Made by a program: the position numbers and the translations under genes
Shown: in pieces, positions 1 through 11,093 of the stretch
Numbering within the stretch: position 1 is the stretch's first letter
Layout: every line of letters starts with the position of its first letter
NCBI RefSeq assembly: GCF_029407905.1
Contig: NC_073628.1
Span: forward strand, 48,567,501 to 48,631,500
Origin: Bubalus kerabau
Lineage: Eukaryota > Chordata > Mammalia > Artiodactyla > Bovidae
Length of the DNA: 64,000 nucleotides
Direction of reading: 5' to 3'
Notes under the pieces: generated by a model
Seen by the model: the letters and a program-made list of their open reading frames with translations, nothing else
What the model was told of the DNA's origin: nothing
Database searches by the model: none

Positions 1-1339
1 TCGTCTAGGGTCTTGGAGTCAGTGTTCCCACTCCAAAGGCCCAGGGCTTGATATCTGGTCAGGAACAAAGATTCCCAAAGTGGTTTGTTATGGCATTGAG
101 TGAGATTAAAACAAATACTCAAAAATGAGAAACAAAAGATGAATCCCAGACAAATGGAAGTTACAAAATCAGGCAAATAATAATTAAAATAATGGAATAT
201 ACACATATACTTATGTACCCATAATCAAAGTCAAAACAGTCCAACAAAAATAAAGTAGATTGATTGACCCAGCAAACAAAGGAAACCAAAAACTATATCT
301 ACCAGTTAAATCCAAAACTAACGAAAACACAAACTGGAAAATAAAACTAAAGCAAGGTGCCAAGTGGGGAATAAAGCAATGAAAACAAAACTAACAAATA
401 TATTGAGAGGAAAGGAAAGAAAGAATAGATATGCAAATTTAAATAGAGGTAAATAAAGAAGATTTATATACATTAAGATTAACTGCAAGGGGAAAAGAAC
501 AGTAGGAAAAACAAAGGAATACATGTAGAAAAAATAATAGGTTTAAAAAATTAAAATTAAAAAAAAAAGAGAGAGAGAGAGAGAAAAAAAAAGTAAAACT
601 TCACTGCAAAAGCCCAACACAGAGGCAGAGGTTTATAACAACAATTAAAAAAAAATATGTGACTGAGGGGGTAAAAGTGTTCAGAACCTTAAGTAGACTT
701 TATCATGCCAATAAAATCAACAACTACAACAGAGAGGGAGAAAAAGAGGTGAAAAAGAAATTAAAAAAAAATCCAAAAGATCTACACAAGTCAAAACATA
801 AAAGTCATAAATGTTTTTCTTGAGTCACTTCTGTCAGAGTCCTTTCCCTCGCTGGAAGTCACAATCCACCTCACCTCCCTAGGATGCCCTCCAACACTGA
901 ACTGGTCTCTGGACCTGCTGTGGGGCGGCTCAGATTCTAATCTGGTCCTACCCCTGTGTGTTCTTGTCTTCAGTGTCCACAGCTATCAGAGCTAGTGAGT
1001 TTTCTTTTGTGGGAGTGCTCATTGTCCTTTTATATATTCCATAGACACAGAGTCTGCCTAGTTGACCTTGTGGATTTAATCTGCAGCTTGTAGAACTGGT
1101 GGGAGGGTTTTAAGCCTTTTTCCTTAGCCACACTGCCCCTGGGTTTCAACTGTGGTTTTATTTCCACCTCTACATGTGAGTCGGCACTGGGGTTTGCTCC
1201 TGAGGCTGCCCTGGAGGACATGGGTTAGCCCCTGAGAGGGCCAGGTGTGGGGGCGGTGCAGCTGCTTGGGTCACAGGGGTTCTGGCAGCACCAGGTACTC
1301 ACGGGAGTTGGCGGCTAGGGCAGCAAGAAATACAGTGCT

Positions 1340-1495
1340 CTAGAAGGGTATAGCAACCAGTATTGGCCAATACACTCCAGTATTCTTGCCTGGAGAACCC
1401 CCCTGACAGAGAAGCCTGGCAGGCCACCGTCTACAGGGTCGCAAAGAGCTGGACACGACTGAAGCGACCCTGCACACATTGACACGAGGTTTTTT
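1340..1495 (+). mobile_element. Bov-tA-like SINE segment inside the L1 5' UTR
   Basis: A Bov-tA-like run is visible (CACTCCAGTATTCTTGCCTG, then a GGGTCGCAAAGAG...ACACGACTGAAGCGAC tail) followed by a T-run at 1492-1500. The 5' third is poor. It could be an insertion into this L1 copy or a piece already captured in the L1 family's UTR; comparison with other copies would decide. Confidence 0.55.
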
Positions 1496-1707
1496 TTTTG
1501 CCTGTGGCAGCTTTGCCCCAGTGAGGGTTCACCCTGAAGGTGGTGCAGATTCTTGGCTTGCAGGGACCCTGGTGGCACCATATACACAGGGACACAGATT
1601 GCCTTCACAGCAGGAGTTATGGCTTGCTCAGAGTCTTTCCTTGAGCCTCTTGTAGCTGGCGATCAGAAAGCCTCTTTGACCAGTCTTTCTCCATAGCTCC
1701 ACCAGTT

Positions 1708-1870
1708 CAGGCATTTAGAGGGCCCCCTTGCCTGGGGTCCTTTTCTGTTCTGCGCATCAGGCACTTAAAGGAGCCCCCTGGCTGAGAGATCGGTGTGTCA
1801 GGCACTTAAAGGGGCACCCTGGGTGGGGTCCTGCTCTGTGTAGTTCAGTGCATCAGGTGTTTGATGGGCC
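1708..1870. repeat. Short tandem cassette in L1 5' UTR
   Basis: The phrase CAGGCA(C/T)TTAAAGG and its variants recur at about 1708, 1758, 1799 and 1854, giving four diverged units 41-55 bp apart inside the antisense L1 5' UTR. Internal tandem units of this kind are common in L1 promoters. Confidence 0.6.
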
Positions 1871-2499
1871 AGCCTCTCTATTATTCAACTGCAGATGCTG
1901 GTATGTGGAGAGAGAGGCTATGGTGATGGCTGCACCCACTACATGTGACTCAGCAGTATCGCCTTGCTTCCATGGTGCCTGGCTTTCCTCCACAGGCATT
2001 TCCCACCACAGTCTCCTCCCTCACACACCCTCGATCTGTCTCTCCACCGTCAACACCAGCCCTTGCCTTGGGATTGTTCCACAATCCCTGAACTCCAGCT
2101 CCCAGCCTCTGCACCTTCCAGGAGACCTGTGTCCCTGTCTGGGGTATGCATGGTTGTGGCAAGGACTGTCTGATTCTCATTCATTTAGGCTGCCACAGGT
2201 CAGCTGTTTCACTCTCAGCCTTACATGTTTCTCCTCTGACTCAGACAATTGCCCAGATGTGGGGATTGGACTTCTGCTTCAGTTCCTCCACCCACTGAGG
2301 GCAGGTCCAGTTCTACTAACACTCCCGTTTCCCCCACTAGTTCCTTCATCCTACCGAGTTTTGTGTGGTTCTATATATTCTTTTCTGCCAGTCAGGTACC
2401 CCTGCCTGTCTCAGCTGGTGTTCTGCCTGCACTTCTGTGTCTGAAGCTGTATTCCTGATGTATATGTGGAGAGAGATGCACTCCACATCCACCTACTCT

Positions 2500-2514
2500 G
2501 CCATCTTGTTCTCC
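2500..2514 (-). promoter_or_regulatory. YY1-like site at L1 5' end
   Basis: GCCATCTT at 2500-2507 reads AAGATGGC on the minus strand, within the first about 15 bases of the element. A YY1 site at this position is known to set the transcription start in human L1; the role here is inferred from position and sequence. Confidence 0.5.
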
Positions 2515-2629
2515 CTACTACTTTGATAAAATTTGTGCATTAAGGGGATACACACAAGGACACATCTCTATAACAAGCAAACAAACAAAAACCTTACCTG
2601 TTCCTCAATAGAATTCAGAAATGGTCTAT

Positions 2630-3010
2630 ATCTGGTTCATGCAGCAGATATATTAATTAAAACAAATGAACTATAGTAGAGACACCAACATGGATAAATC
2701 CATAATATTGGTGGGCTTCCCAGGTGGACAGTGGTAAGCAATCTGCCTGTCAATGCAGGAGTTGCAAGAGACCCAGGTTTGATCCCTGGTTTGGGAAGAT
2801 CCCCTGGAGAAGGAAGTGGCAAACTATTCAAGTATTCTTGCCTAGGAAATCCCATGGACAGAGGAGCCTGGAAGGGTACAGTCCATGAGGTTACAAAATT
2901 CATAATTTTAAAGGGGATAAACAGCAAACAAATAAGCATTATTAAATTCCTGCCTTCTCTGTAAAAACTGAGCATAAAAATATTATTACATTCTCTGTAT
3001 AGGCACATAT
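2630..3010 (+). mobile_element. Possible old L1 3' fragment
   Basis: Text around 2665-2705 (ACAAATGAACTATAGTAGAG, then CAACATGGATAAATCC) resembles the 3' region of old mammalian L1 elements. It is interrupted by a SINE and is too diverged for certainty. Confidence 0.3.
2713..2895 (+). mobile_element. Bov-tA SINE
   Basis: This runs from a GGGCTTCCCAGGTGG head through CCCTGGAGAAGGAAGTGGC and GTATTCTTGCC to GGGTACAGTCCATGAGG. It is flanked by an 11-bp duplication with one mismatch, aaatccataat (2696-2706) and aaattcataat (2896-2906), which supports insertion by retrotransposition. Confidence 0.92.
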
Positions 3011-3569
3011 TAGAAGTATAAAAACAGACCTAAGATTGATACACATCAACCTTATGATTGTAGATACTTCTGTATACAGCTATGCCAAACTATTCCTAGC
3101 TTACTGAGAGGTTTTTTTGTTTTTGTTTTTGTTTTGTTTTTTTTTTAGGTTTTGCTTGCTTTATTATGGATGGACATTATATTATATCAAATGCTTTTTT
3201 GGCAATAATCATGAAGATGATACAATGTTTCTTTCCTATCCATCTACAAATATGTATAATCATCTGAAAAGCAAATCGCCCTCATATTCTTAGATTAAAC
3301 TCCACTTGGTAGTGATGACTATTTGCATGTGTGTTTGACTGACGAAACTGTTGGCTTGTTTCTTCTGTTAGAGTCTATTGGCTCGTATTTGCTAAAATCT
3401 TAACAGATATTTTTGCACCAATATTAATAAGCCAGGTTGACTATGATTTTTCTCTTTCAAATTGTTCTATTGCAGCTGTGGTAATATATTTGAAATAGTT
3501 TTATGTAAAATGAATACTACTTGTTCTTTGAAATTTTTATAGCATTGACCTCTGAAACTTCTTGTTAAA
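3011..3569. other. Unassigned AT-rich sequence
   Basis: Contains a T-rich tract at 3113-3147 and otherwise AT-rich text. I see no gene or repeat family I can name. Confidence 0.5.
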
Positions 3570-3880
3570 GAGAAAATGAATATAAAATTATAGTATACTC
3601 ACACAGTAAAATATATTCAGAGTTAAAAGGGGTGAATAATGGATAGAAGCAATAACATGAATAAATCTCAAATATATTAATGATAAGTGAAAGAATTCTT
3701 ACACAGTTAAGTATATACAATGTGATTCCTTTTATATAAAATATTTTAAGGTAAGAAAAAATCAAGAAGATAGTTCCCTGTGGAAGGGGGAGGGATATTA
3801 ATTGGGAATGGTCATCAGAGAGCTTTCTGAAATACTGGTAATATGTTGCAATCTGTATCCTAATAGGTGCTAGATTTCAC
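3570..3880 (+). mobile_element. Old L1 3' UTR fragment
   Basis: The order ATAACATGAATAAATCTCAA, then AGTGAAAGAATTC, then TACAATGTGATTCCTTTTATA, then a GGGGGAGGG patch follows the 3' UTR of old mammalian L1 subfamilies on the plus strand. It is heavily diverged. Confidence 0.55.
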
Positions 3881-4047
3881 AGTTCTATGCAACTGCCAAA
3901 ATTCAGTTTAAATTATGCCTTCAATTGCATATAGATTTTATATAAAAAGAAAAATGTTGGATTTTATATGAAAAGAACTCCAATTAATGATGTGTATCCC
4001 AAAATATTGAGAGTAATGTGTACTGATACCTGTAATTTACTTTGAAA

Positions 4048-4250
4048 AGTGAAAGTAAAAGTTGTTCAGTCATGTCCAACTCTTTGCAACCCCACAGATT
4101 ATAACCCAACAGGCTCCTCTATCCAAGGAATTCTCTAGGCAAGCATACTGGAGTGGGTTGCCATTCCCTTCTCCAGGGATCTTCTCAACCCAGGAATCAA
4201 ACCCAGGTTTCCTGCATTGCAGGCAGATTCTTTACTGTCAGGGAAGCCAC
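4048..4250 (-). mobile_element. Bov-tA SINE, antisense
   Basis: This is the reverse complement of a complete Bov-tA. It starts with the AGTGAAAGTAAAAG tail, passes CTGGAGTGGGTTGCCATTCC, and ends at GGGAAGCC, the complement of the SINE head. It separates two old L1-like segments. Confidence 0.9.
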
Positions 4251-4269
4251 TTTGGCAGGCATCAAAAAT

Positions 4270-4437
4270 AAGATAGAATAAAGGATAAGTTGATAAATGG
4301 GTGGATACGTAAGAACACAAATATAAATGTTAATGGCAGGATTTAGGTGGTGAAAATGTGAATTCTCCCTGTTCATCTTTTTAGTATGTTCAAAACCTTT
4401 CATAATAAAAATGTTAGGGAAAAATCCTTAATGTTTT
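4270..4437 (+). mobile_element. Old L1 3' end
   Basis: AATGTTAATGGCAGGATTTAGGTGG-like text, then TATGTTCAAAACCTTTCATA and ATAAAAATGTTAGGGAAAAA, matches the terminal sequence of old L1 families, ending in an A-rich tail. Probably one element with part of the upstream L1-like text. Confidence 0.6.
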
Positions 4438-5379
4438 AAATTTCTCTACTAAACAGAGCTTCAGTGTTACTTTACCACTCTGGTTTCATTTATATTTTTT
4501 CTATATTGGTCCCTAAAATTCCAATTTCTTATTCAAGTAATAGTTATATATTTTAAAAGTTCTTTTGTGCCTCACAAGCATGAAAAAATATCTATAGTTT
4601 GAGGAATTTTCAGAGTATATAGCCTTTCATATATCTATAGAAGGGACATTGTTTTAAATATAATTTTTTTGCAATCTCCATTTGCTAAATTCATTATATG
4701 ATATTATATTCTTGAAAGTTAATACAATCATTCTTGCCTTTTTTAAAATTATGGACTCATGTTTGTATTGCCCCCTCTCCTCCCTTCCATGGAAGAATTT
4801 TCTTGCAGGCTGAATTTTCAGTTGCTTCTGTGTTTGTTTATTTTAATAATTGCTTCTTTCAGACACCATAGGTGTATCCCTGGTGTTGATGTCAATGTAT
4901 ATATTGATCTGGATCATTTGGATAATGTGAAATATCTGCTTTTAATTTTGCTTTCTCTGGGGAGATTATTTTCCATCACACAAAAACAACTTCCTGAAAT
5001 ACAGTCCTTCATAGGTGAAGAATTTCTGCAAGTGTTTCGGTATTATCTCACCTGTTTGGGGACCTAAATTTTTGTCCTTGCCTTTAAACTTCAAGCTCTT
5101 ATGTTACTGGTAATTATTATCTTCCAAAGGGCAACCACAGTATCAGTTCTTATACTGACCATTCTTTTGTATCATTGCCATCTTTATGACTTCTGTTCTT
5201 TATGTTTAAAGTTTAAAATGTAACTTGTAGGAAGTTAGCCATCTGTAAATATTTCTCACATTACCTTAATCTTTTTTTTTTTTCAAAGCTACAAGTCTCA
5301 GTCACCCTTTAACCAATTCCCATGTGACCACTCTCCCAATCACTTCCCAGAAATGCTTTTTATTAAGGGTACAATAATG
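4438..5379. other. Unassigned sequence
   Basis: AT-rich, non-repetitive by eye. A 102-codon open frame at 4759-5067 has no recognisable domain and ordinary intergenic composition, so I do not call it a gene. Confidence 0.5.
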
Positions 5380-5814
5380 ATGCATACATCATTTTCTGCA
5401 CTTCTCTTGACACTGAGTAGCTTTCAGTGGAGCTGACCACACCATCTTTCTTGAAACACTTCATTTCCAGGTCTTAGTGCTATCTCTTCTTTTTGTTTTT
5501 CTTTCACTTCACTTTGGCTGTTTTTCTAAATATCCTTTGCTGACTCTTTTTCTCTACTGAGCCTTTGGATGTTAAGTGGCTTAAGACTCAGTGTGGATAT
5601 TCTATTTTTATCTATACCCTCACTGGGCTTTACATATGCTAGCTTACACATTTTAGATATAGTCTTGATCACTCCTCTTAGACCCACCTGATATCCAATC
5701 ATATAATTTACATCTAAATTTATTACAATTATGACTTCAATCTTAAGACACCGAAAGCCTACCATTTTAAATTATTTCTAAAACTTTTGGTGCCCCTGTG
5801 TTCTCAGTATGTCA

Positions 5815-6030
5815 TGCTTGCCTGCTCAGTTGCATCTGACTCTTTGCAATCCCATGGACTACAGTATGTCAGGCTCCTTTGTCCATGGGATTTCCAAGGC
5901 AAGAATAATAGACTGGGTTGCCATTTCCTCCTCCAGGAGATCTTCCCAACCCACAGATTGAACACATGTCTCATGAGCCTCCTGCATTTGTAGGCAGATT
6001 CTTTTACTACTGAGTCACCAGGGAAGCCCC
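5815..6030 (-). mobile_element. Bov-tA SINE, antisense
   Basis: It runs from GCTCAGTTGCATCTGACTC through GGGTTGCCATTTCCTCCTCC to CACCAGGGAAGCCC. The body is complete but diverged and lies inside the L2 copy. Confidence 0.88.
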
Positions 6031-6070
6031 ACAGCCCCAGCAGATCACAACATTTTAAAAGTCCCTCTTA

Positions 6071-6295
6071 GGGACCTCCTTGATGGTATAGTGGTTAAGA
6101 ATCCTTCTTCCAATGCAGGAGACATGAGTTTGATCCCACATACTGCGGGGCAACTAAGCCAGGAGGTTGCAACTATTGAGCTCATGTGCTCTAGAGCCTC
6201 TGCTCTGCAACAAGAGAAAGCCTGTGTGCTACAACAAAGAGCCCATAGGCCACAGCAAAGACCCAGCACAGCCAAAACAATAAAAAACAAAAGCA
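6071..6295 (+). mobile_element. CHR-type tRNA-Glu SINE
   Basis: The head GGGACCTCCTTGATGG-TATAGTGGTTAAGAATCC is tRNA-derived. The body alternates GGGGCAACTAAG, CTAGAGCC and CAACAAGAGAAAGCC, and it ends CCAGCACAGCCAAAACAATA. This is the long cetartiodactyl CHR SINE and is distinct from Bov-tA. A 7-bp cctctta flanks it (6064-6070 and 6296-6302). Confidence 0.85.
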
Positions 6296-6834
6296 CCTCT
6301 TAATTCATTTTTTTAATACTTTGCATATTCTACTCATCCACCTCCATTCTGCTTTTACCTATCTCCATAATAGTGTATACCCAGAACCACACACTTCTTC
6401 TCATATCCACAGACACTATCCTGGCCTAAGTATCAACACCTTTTATCTGAGTTACTATAATGGCTTCCTAACTGATTTTTGCCATTTTTCCTTCCTCCAT
6501 TCAACTCTACACAAAGGGCAAGAATGAACATTTAAATCAGAAAATCAGATTATGCCATCTCAATGTTTGTATGCCCTTCCATTACCATCCATTGAATTCA
6601 GAAGACATTCCATGGCCCACTTCATTCTCCAATTTCACGTCATGCTACACCTCCTCCCTCTTCATTTATGAGGCTCCAGCCCCACTGGTCCTAGGTTCCA
6701 GGGATATACCTGGCTTCTTTCTGTTCTCTAGCTTTTACAACTGGCATTCCCTTTGTCTGATGTGTTCTTCTCTGTTTCCATAAGTGGTCAGCTTTTTCTC
6801 ATAGTTTAAGTTTTAGTTCAGCTGTAACCTCTGT

Positions 6835-7117
6835 TGCTGTTTCTGCTGTTGCTGCTAAGTCGCTTCAGTCGTGTGCGACTCTGTGCGACCCCATAAACAG
6901 CAGCCCACCAGGCTCCCCCATCCCTGGGGTTCTCCAAGCAAGAACACTGGAGTGGGTTGCCATTTCCTTCTCCAATGCATGAAAGCGAAAAGTGAAAGTG
7001 AAGTCGCTCAGTCATGTCTGATTCTTAGAGACCCCATGGACTGTAGTCCACCAGGCTCCTCCGTCCATGGGATTTTCCAGGCAAGAGTACTGGAGTGGGG
7101 TGCCATTGCCTTCTCCA
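6835..7117 (-). mobile_element. BOV-A2 dimeric SINE, antisense
   Basis: Two monomers are linked by a GCATGAAAGCGAAAAGTGAAAG spacer, and the (GCT)n tail complement is at the left end. A perfect 11-bp target-site duplication, gtaacctctgt, sits at 6824-6834 and 7118-7128. It is close to consensus, so relatively young. Confidence 0.96.
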
Positions 7118-7160
7118 GTAACCTCTGTGCTTCTCTCTAAATCATTGCTCTACTAACTAC

Positions 7161-7442
7161 TATTGCTAAGTCATTTCAGTCATGTCCTACTCTGGGCAAC
7201 CCCATAGACGGCAGCCCACCACAGTCCCCCATCCCTGGAGTCCTTCAGGCAAGAACACTGGAGTGGGTTGCCATTTCCTTCTCCACTGCATGAAAGTAAA
7301 AAGTGAAAGTGAAGTTGCTCAGTCATGTCCGACTCTTAGCAACCCCATGGACTGCAGCCTACCAGGCTCCTCCATCCATGGATTTTCCAGGCAAGAGTAC
7401 TGGAGTGGGGTGCCATTGCCTTCTCTGAGTTAGTAGAGTTAG
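7161..7442 (-). mobile_element. BOV-A2 dimeric SINE, antisense
   Basis: A second dimer with the same monomer-linker-monomer structure. The direct repeat ttgctctactaactac at 7145-7160 and 7443-7458 is a perfect 16-bp target-site duplication. It landed about 16 bp from the right duplication of the previous BOV-A2. Confidence 0.95.
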
Positions 7443-7609
7443 TTGCTCTACTAACTACTTGGCCTCTAATGTTATCTACCCTCTTCTGAGTGATCAGTTC
7501 TGCATAATAATGGATTGTAGGAGGATCACAACTTTATCAAGCCATAAAATATACCGTTGCATCTTTTCTATGAATTTTCTCACCCACAGTACAGAGCAAA
7601 GTAATGGTA

Positions 7610-8090
7610 AGTACCTTGGGTGTTACAATGAGTGAGATAATACCTGCCTGTAGGGTTCAAGCAAGTCTTAGACAAGAGAGAATTAACCTGATGCTTGAAA
7701 AATAGCCAACAGTTTAACTGATAGAATGGTGTCTTTTAGGCAGTATGTATGTGTTACTTGCTCAGTCTGACTCTTGGCGATCCTGTGGACCTGCAGCCTG
7801 CCAGGCTCTTCTTTCCATGGAATCCTCCAAGCAAGAATACTGGAGTAGGTAGCCATTCCCTTCTCTAGGGATCAGAGGGACTATCATTAGCAAAAACAAT
7901 CATGTGAAAGCCCGTAGGTTCTGAGAACAATAAATAATCCAATTTGACTATTGCTTTCAGTGAGTGCTGAAAGCTTTTTGGAAACACTGGCTTGGGCCAT
8001 ATTATGGAAAACCTTAAGAAGTTTGTACTTGATTCACTAGGCAACAAGGAACTTTTCAATATTTTCGAAAAGCAGCAGGCTAACTGAAAG
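7610..8090 (-). mobile_element. Ancient L2, antisense
   Basis: GGGCCATATTATGGAAAACC followed by TTAAGAAGTTTGTACTTGATTC and GGCAACAAGGAAC resembles antisense L2 text. It is interrupted by a truncated Bov-tA and is strongly diverged. Confidence 0.45.
7752..7870 (-). mobile_element. Truncated Bov-tA SINE, antisense
   Basis: Only the 3' half of the SINE is present, from TGCTCAGTCTGACTC to GAATACTGGAGTAGG and CCATTCCCTTCTC. Confidence 0.85.
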
Positions 8091-9059
8091 GAAGTGGAAG
8101 AGTCAGAAGAGAAAAGAATTAGTCAACTCTTGACCACTAATCACTTTGAGCCCCCTAAGAACAGGCTAGCTTTCCTACTGCCATAAATGAGGTGGATAAG
8201 AAATCATGCTTTGAATTCAGTGAATGTATATTTGAAACCATATTACCCAATTGGATAATTTAAGCAATTTATGTAACCTTTTCTCAATTTTGATTTCTTT
8301 ACCTATAAAGAGAAACTCATAAGAATTTTGTATATTGTTGCAATATATTTATCACCCAATAAAACCTATAGCTATTGCTATAAATATTATTGTTAGGTTA
8401 TTTGTTTCCTACAGGGGAAGCTGTCTTAGACAGCAGAGTTTGTTAATGCTTTTAGGTCTGTGGTGCACAAGAGAATCTTCAGCTCTGCATATAAATTCTG
8501 TGACGCCATCTCTGAGAGCAATTAGACACTGCCAGTCATTGAAATCTAACACTGTGTGTGTGTGTGTGTGTGTGTGTGAACAAGAGTTGGAGTGCCAGCT
8601 CTCAGCTCACTACAATACATTCTGGCTTTTTAGTACTCTTCAATGATGTTTGAATTGAAATACACCAATGGAAACTTCAGAGGCACCCTTTTAACCATGA
8701 AATAATCCCAATAGAACATACTCTACATATTGCTTTCCCTAAACCCTCTTGATAACCATGGGGAGAACTAGTGAAATAGAATTCACTGTTTGAATTTTCT
8801 CCATAGCCTTGCTTATTAGGCCACATATTTCATGCTAATTCATCTTAAGACAAAAGAAGTGAAGCAGAAGACTAATCAATTACAGAGTAAACCCGGGCTA
8901 AAAATTTGTGAAAACTTCCAATCAACTTTAGGGACTAAACTCTCCAGTTTATACTCATTTTTCAAATTCCACCTTATTTTTGCTAGATAATCCTGGGCTT
9001 TGTTCTCCCTGGAATATAATAAGGGAAGGCTAATTAATAATTTTTAGGTCTCAATTATA
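8091..9059. other. Unassigned sequence with a TG microsatellite
   Basis: No gene or nameable repeat apart from the microsatellite listed separately. Composition is AT-rich. Confidence 0.5.
8553..8578. repeat. (TG)13 microsatellite
   Basis: An uninterrupted run of TG dinucleotides, likely polymorphic in length between individuals. Confidence 0.97.
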
Positions 9060-9290
9060 TCCCATGCACTTTGCTTAAACATCTTCACGTTCCCTGTGTA
9101 ATACTCAATATTCCTCAAAAGCCCAATGAGATTAATCAATTTATAATACTTAGAGTATGAATAATAAAAAACAATGATGACTTAATTTGTGCCAAGCACA
9201 TCAGGGGATCATTAAGCTATTAATGTTTAGAGCTGTATTTTGAACACACATCTGTTTAACCTCACTAGACCACTCTGATTCTCCATTCTT
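9060..9290 (+). mobile_element. MIR SINE, diverged
   Basis: GCACTTTGCTTAAACATCTTC, then CCTCAAAAGCCCAATGAG, then TTTGAACACACATCTG follows the order of a MIR core and 3' part, with an unrelated-looking middle. Confidence 0.45.
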
Positions 9291-9544
9291 CCTCAAGTGA
9301 AATTTCACTTATTCTTGATTTTAAAATTAAGAGATAAAATCAAATATCCCAGACGACATTTGAAAAACACTTAAGAAAGTACACGTGAACAAAGCCTGAC
9401 CTATATTGAAAAGTCAATAAATGATTTTTTCTTATTTGCAAACTGTCATCTTTATAAATAGAATATACTGATAATAACTTTCACTTCTCAAAAACTATCA
9501 ACATTTATTAATAATCAAGAACTAAACCACTGCTTTTTGAAGAT

Positions 9545-9690
9545 CTACTGTGTATTAAGTAGTGAGTAGTAGTGTACTTGAATCTTGTTTAAATCCTGGA
9601 AGATGAATGTTATTACCTCTGTTCAGATGGAGAAACTGAGACTTAGGAGAAAATTCTGTTACTTATATAACATACCTGTGGCTTCTTACC
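9545..9690 (+). mobile_element. MIR SINE, diverged
   Basis: TTATTACCTCTGTTCAGATGG followed by AGAAACTGAGACTTAGGAG is the typical MIR 'gaggaaactgaggca' segment with its upstream text. Confidence 0.6.
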
Positions 9691-9966
9691 AGGCTTTTTC
9701 TAGCTGTAAAGTTTAACTCTTTTTTATATTATTTTCTGCCTCTCACATCTATTTGATTTCCTTTCTTTTACAACAAGGGCCTAACCTGAAAAGTCTGTTC
9801 AGGGATTCTTTGTACTATTCCAGGCTAGGCTTGTTACAGCTTGCCTTTCAATGTTCTAAGAGATGCTTTTCTGCCTTACAACTGAAATCATTGAGTTCTC
9901 AGTGAAGAATCAAATGAGATCCAAAAATTAAAGCAGGAAATATTTCCCCCTCATTATATCAGTGGG

Positions 9967-10175
9967 ATTCCCTGGTGGCTCAGATGGCAAAGAATCTGCC
10001 TGCAATGTGGGAAACCTGGGTTCGATCCCTGGGTTGGGAAAATCCCCTGGGGGAAGGCATGGCAACCCACTTCAGTATTCTTGCCTGGAGAATCCCCATA
10101 GACAGAAGAGTCTGATGAACTACAGTCCATGGGGTCGCAAAGAGTCAGACATGACTGAGCGACTAAACGCAGTAC
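9967..10175 (+). mobile_element. Bov-tA SINE
   Basis: Complete body from the GATTCCCTGGTGGCTCAG head to CAAAGAGTCAGACATGACTG. The flanking duplication is atatcagtggg / atatcaatggg (9956-9966 and 10176-10186, one mismatch). Confidence 0.95.
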
Positions 10176-10334
10176 ATATCAATGGGCTACATATAAGGCA
10201 GTAGCAACTGGTGGAGGGAAAGAAAGAAGGGTAATTCTTCAAGGATTCTAACATAGGTATTTATTAATAGTTAAAGCAAATAAACAAGTAATTAAGAATA
10301 TTTTTCAAAATATTTCTTTTGAAAATCAACTTAC

Positions 10335-10565
10335 CGACTCACATATTGTTCCCATACCTTTCCAGTGCTGTCTAACTTCATATCCTCGATTGCCCACTGG
10401 CTAATTAGATTAGCACTCCCTCATAAATTCACCCATAATACTTTATACTTGTCTCACTGTAGAGCTTATCAATGCTGTTTATTGGAACTGCCTCCCTATT
10501 TGTCTGAGTGGACCTCCATAATTTAAGCTCTGCAAAAACAATGTCTGTTTGTTTTATTTATATTA
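10335..10565 (+). mobile_element. Ancient L2 3' region
   Basis: ATACTTTATACTTGTCTCAC, then TTTGTCTGAGTGGACC and TTAAGCTCTGCAAAAACAATG matches the L2 3' part, which in consensus reads through a 'gagctccttgagggcaggga'-like motif. Diverged. Confidence 0.55.
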
Positions 10566-10767
10566 TATGGCTATGAACTCATGTTTTCTAACACTTTCCT
10601 GACTTTGAAATAAATAATAGTACTCTCACCAATTTCTAAAAATACCAAATAGTGTTGGTATAATGGTGTTTCCTGATTCAAACCTAATTCCAGGTCACTA
10701 ATGTTTCTGTGGTACATAGGCTGAACTCCAACCATCTGACAAACCATGGCTACAACTGGAGTGATAT

Positions 10768-10977
10768 CAGGCTTCCCAGGTGGTGCTACTGGTAAAGAAT
10801 CCACCTGCCAATGCAAGAGATATAAGAGATGCAGATTCGATCCCTGGGTCAGGAAGATCTCCTGGAGGAGGACATGGCAACCCACTCCAGTATTTTTCTT
10901 GGGAGAAGCCCATGAACAGAGGTTCCTGGTGGGTTATAGTCCATAGGACCACATAGTCAGACATGACTGAGGCAATT
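10768..10977 (+). mobile_element. Bov-tA SINE
   Basis: AGGCTTCCCAGGTGGTGCTA head, GATCTCCTGGAGGAGGACAT middle and CATAGTCAGACATGACTGAG end. Complete and moderately diverged. Confidence 0.93.
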
Positions 10978-11093
10978 TAGGGAGCATGCAGAATGATATC
11001 ATGATATAGATATAACATTCTACCTCTCAATAGCCACATACACTTTTGTGACTCTTCTACCTCTTCTACCCTTTATAGCTGTTGAGTGAAATT

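Larger units (their letters stand above)
1..2514 (-). mobile_element. LINE-1 5' UTR (antisense), truncated by window edge
   Basis: Read on the minus strand this opens at about 2514 with an L1-type head, GGAGAACAAGATGGCAGAG, and runs to the left edge, so ORF1 lies outside the window. It has a GC-richer promoter-like half (about 830-2514) and an A-rich half (about 100-830 on the plus strand). It differs in sequence from the 5' UTR of the L1 at 47274-55687 but shares the CAAGATGGC head, so it is probably another ruminant L1 family. The long plus-strand reading frame here is incidental. No target-site duplication can be tested because the 3' end is not in the window. Confidence 0.75.
5380..7500 (+). 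mobile_element. Ancient LINE L2, split by SINEs
   Basis: L2-like pieces on the plus strand lie at about 5380-5800 (TGGATGTTAAGTGGCTTAAG, then CTATACCCTCACTGGGC), 6305-6834 (TATAATGGCTTCCTAACTG, AATCAGATTATGCCATCTC, CATTCCCTTTGTCTGATGTG) and the short stretches 7118-7160 and 7443-7500. The order fits one L2 copy interrupted by a Bov-tA, a CHR SINE and two BOV-A2 elements. No open frame survives. Confidence 0.6.

Noticed and set aside
1728..2444. A 238-codon plus-strand open frame
   Set aside because: It lies antisense in an L1 5' UTR, has low-complexity Ser/Cys/Leu-rich content with no domain, and overlaps other open frames.
4759..5067. A 102-codon hydrophobic frame
   Set aside because: Hydrophobicity comes from T-rich sequence; no start context, domain or neighbour supports a gene.
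6871..7433. Repeated peptide theme (SEVAQSCPTL...GSSVHGIFQARVLEWGA) seen in many short frames
   Set aside because: It is the translation of BOV-A2 SINEs, not a protein family.
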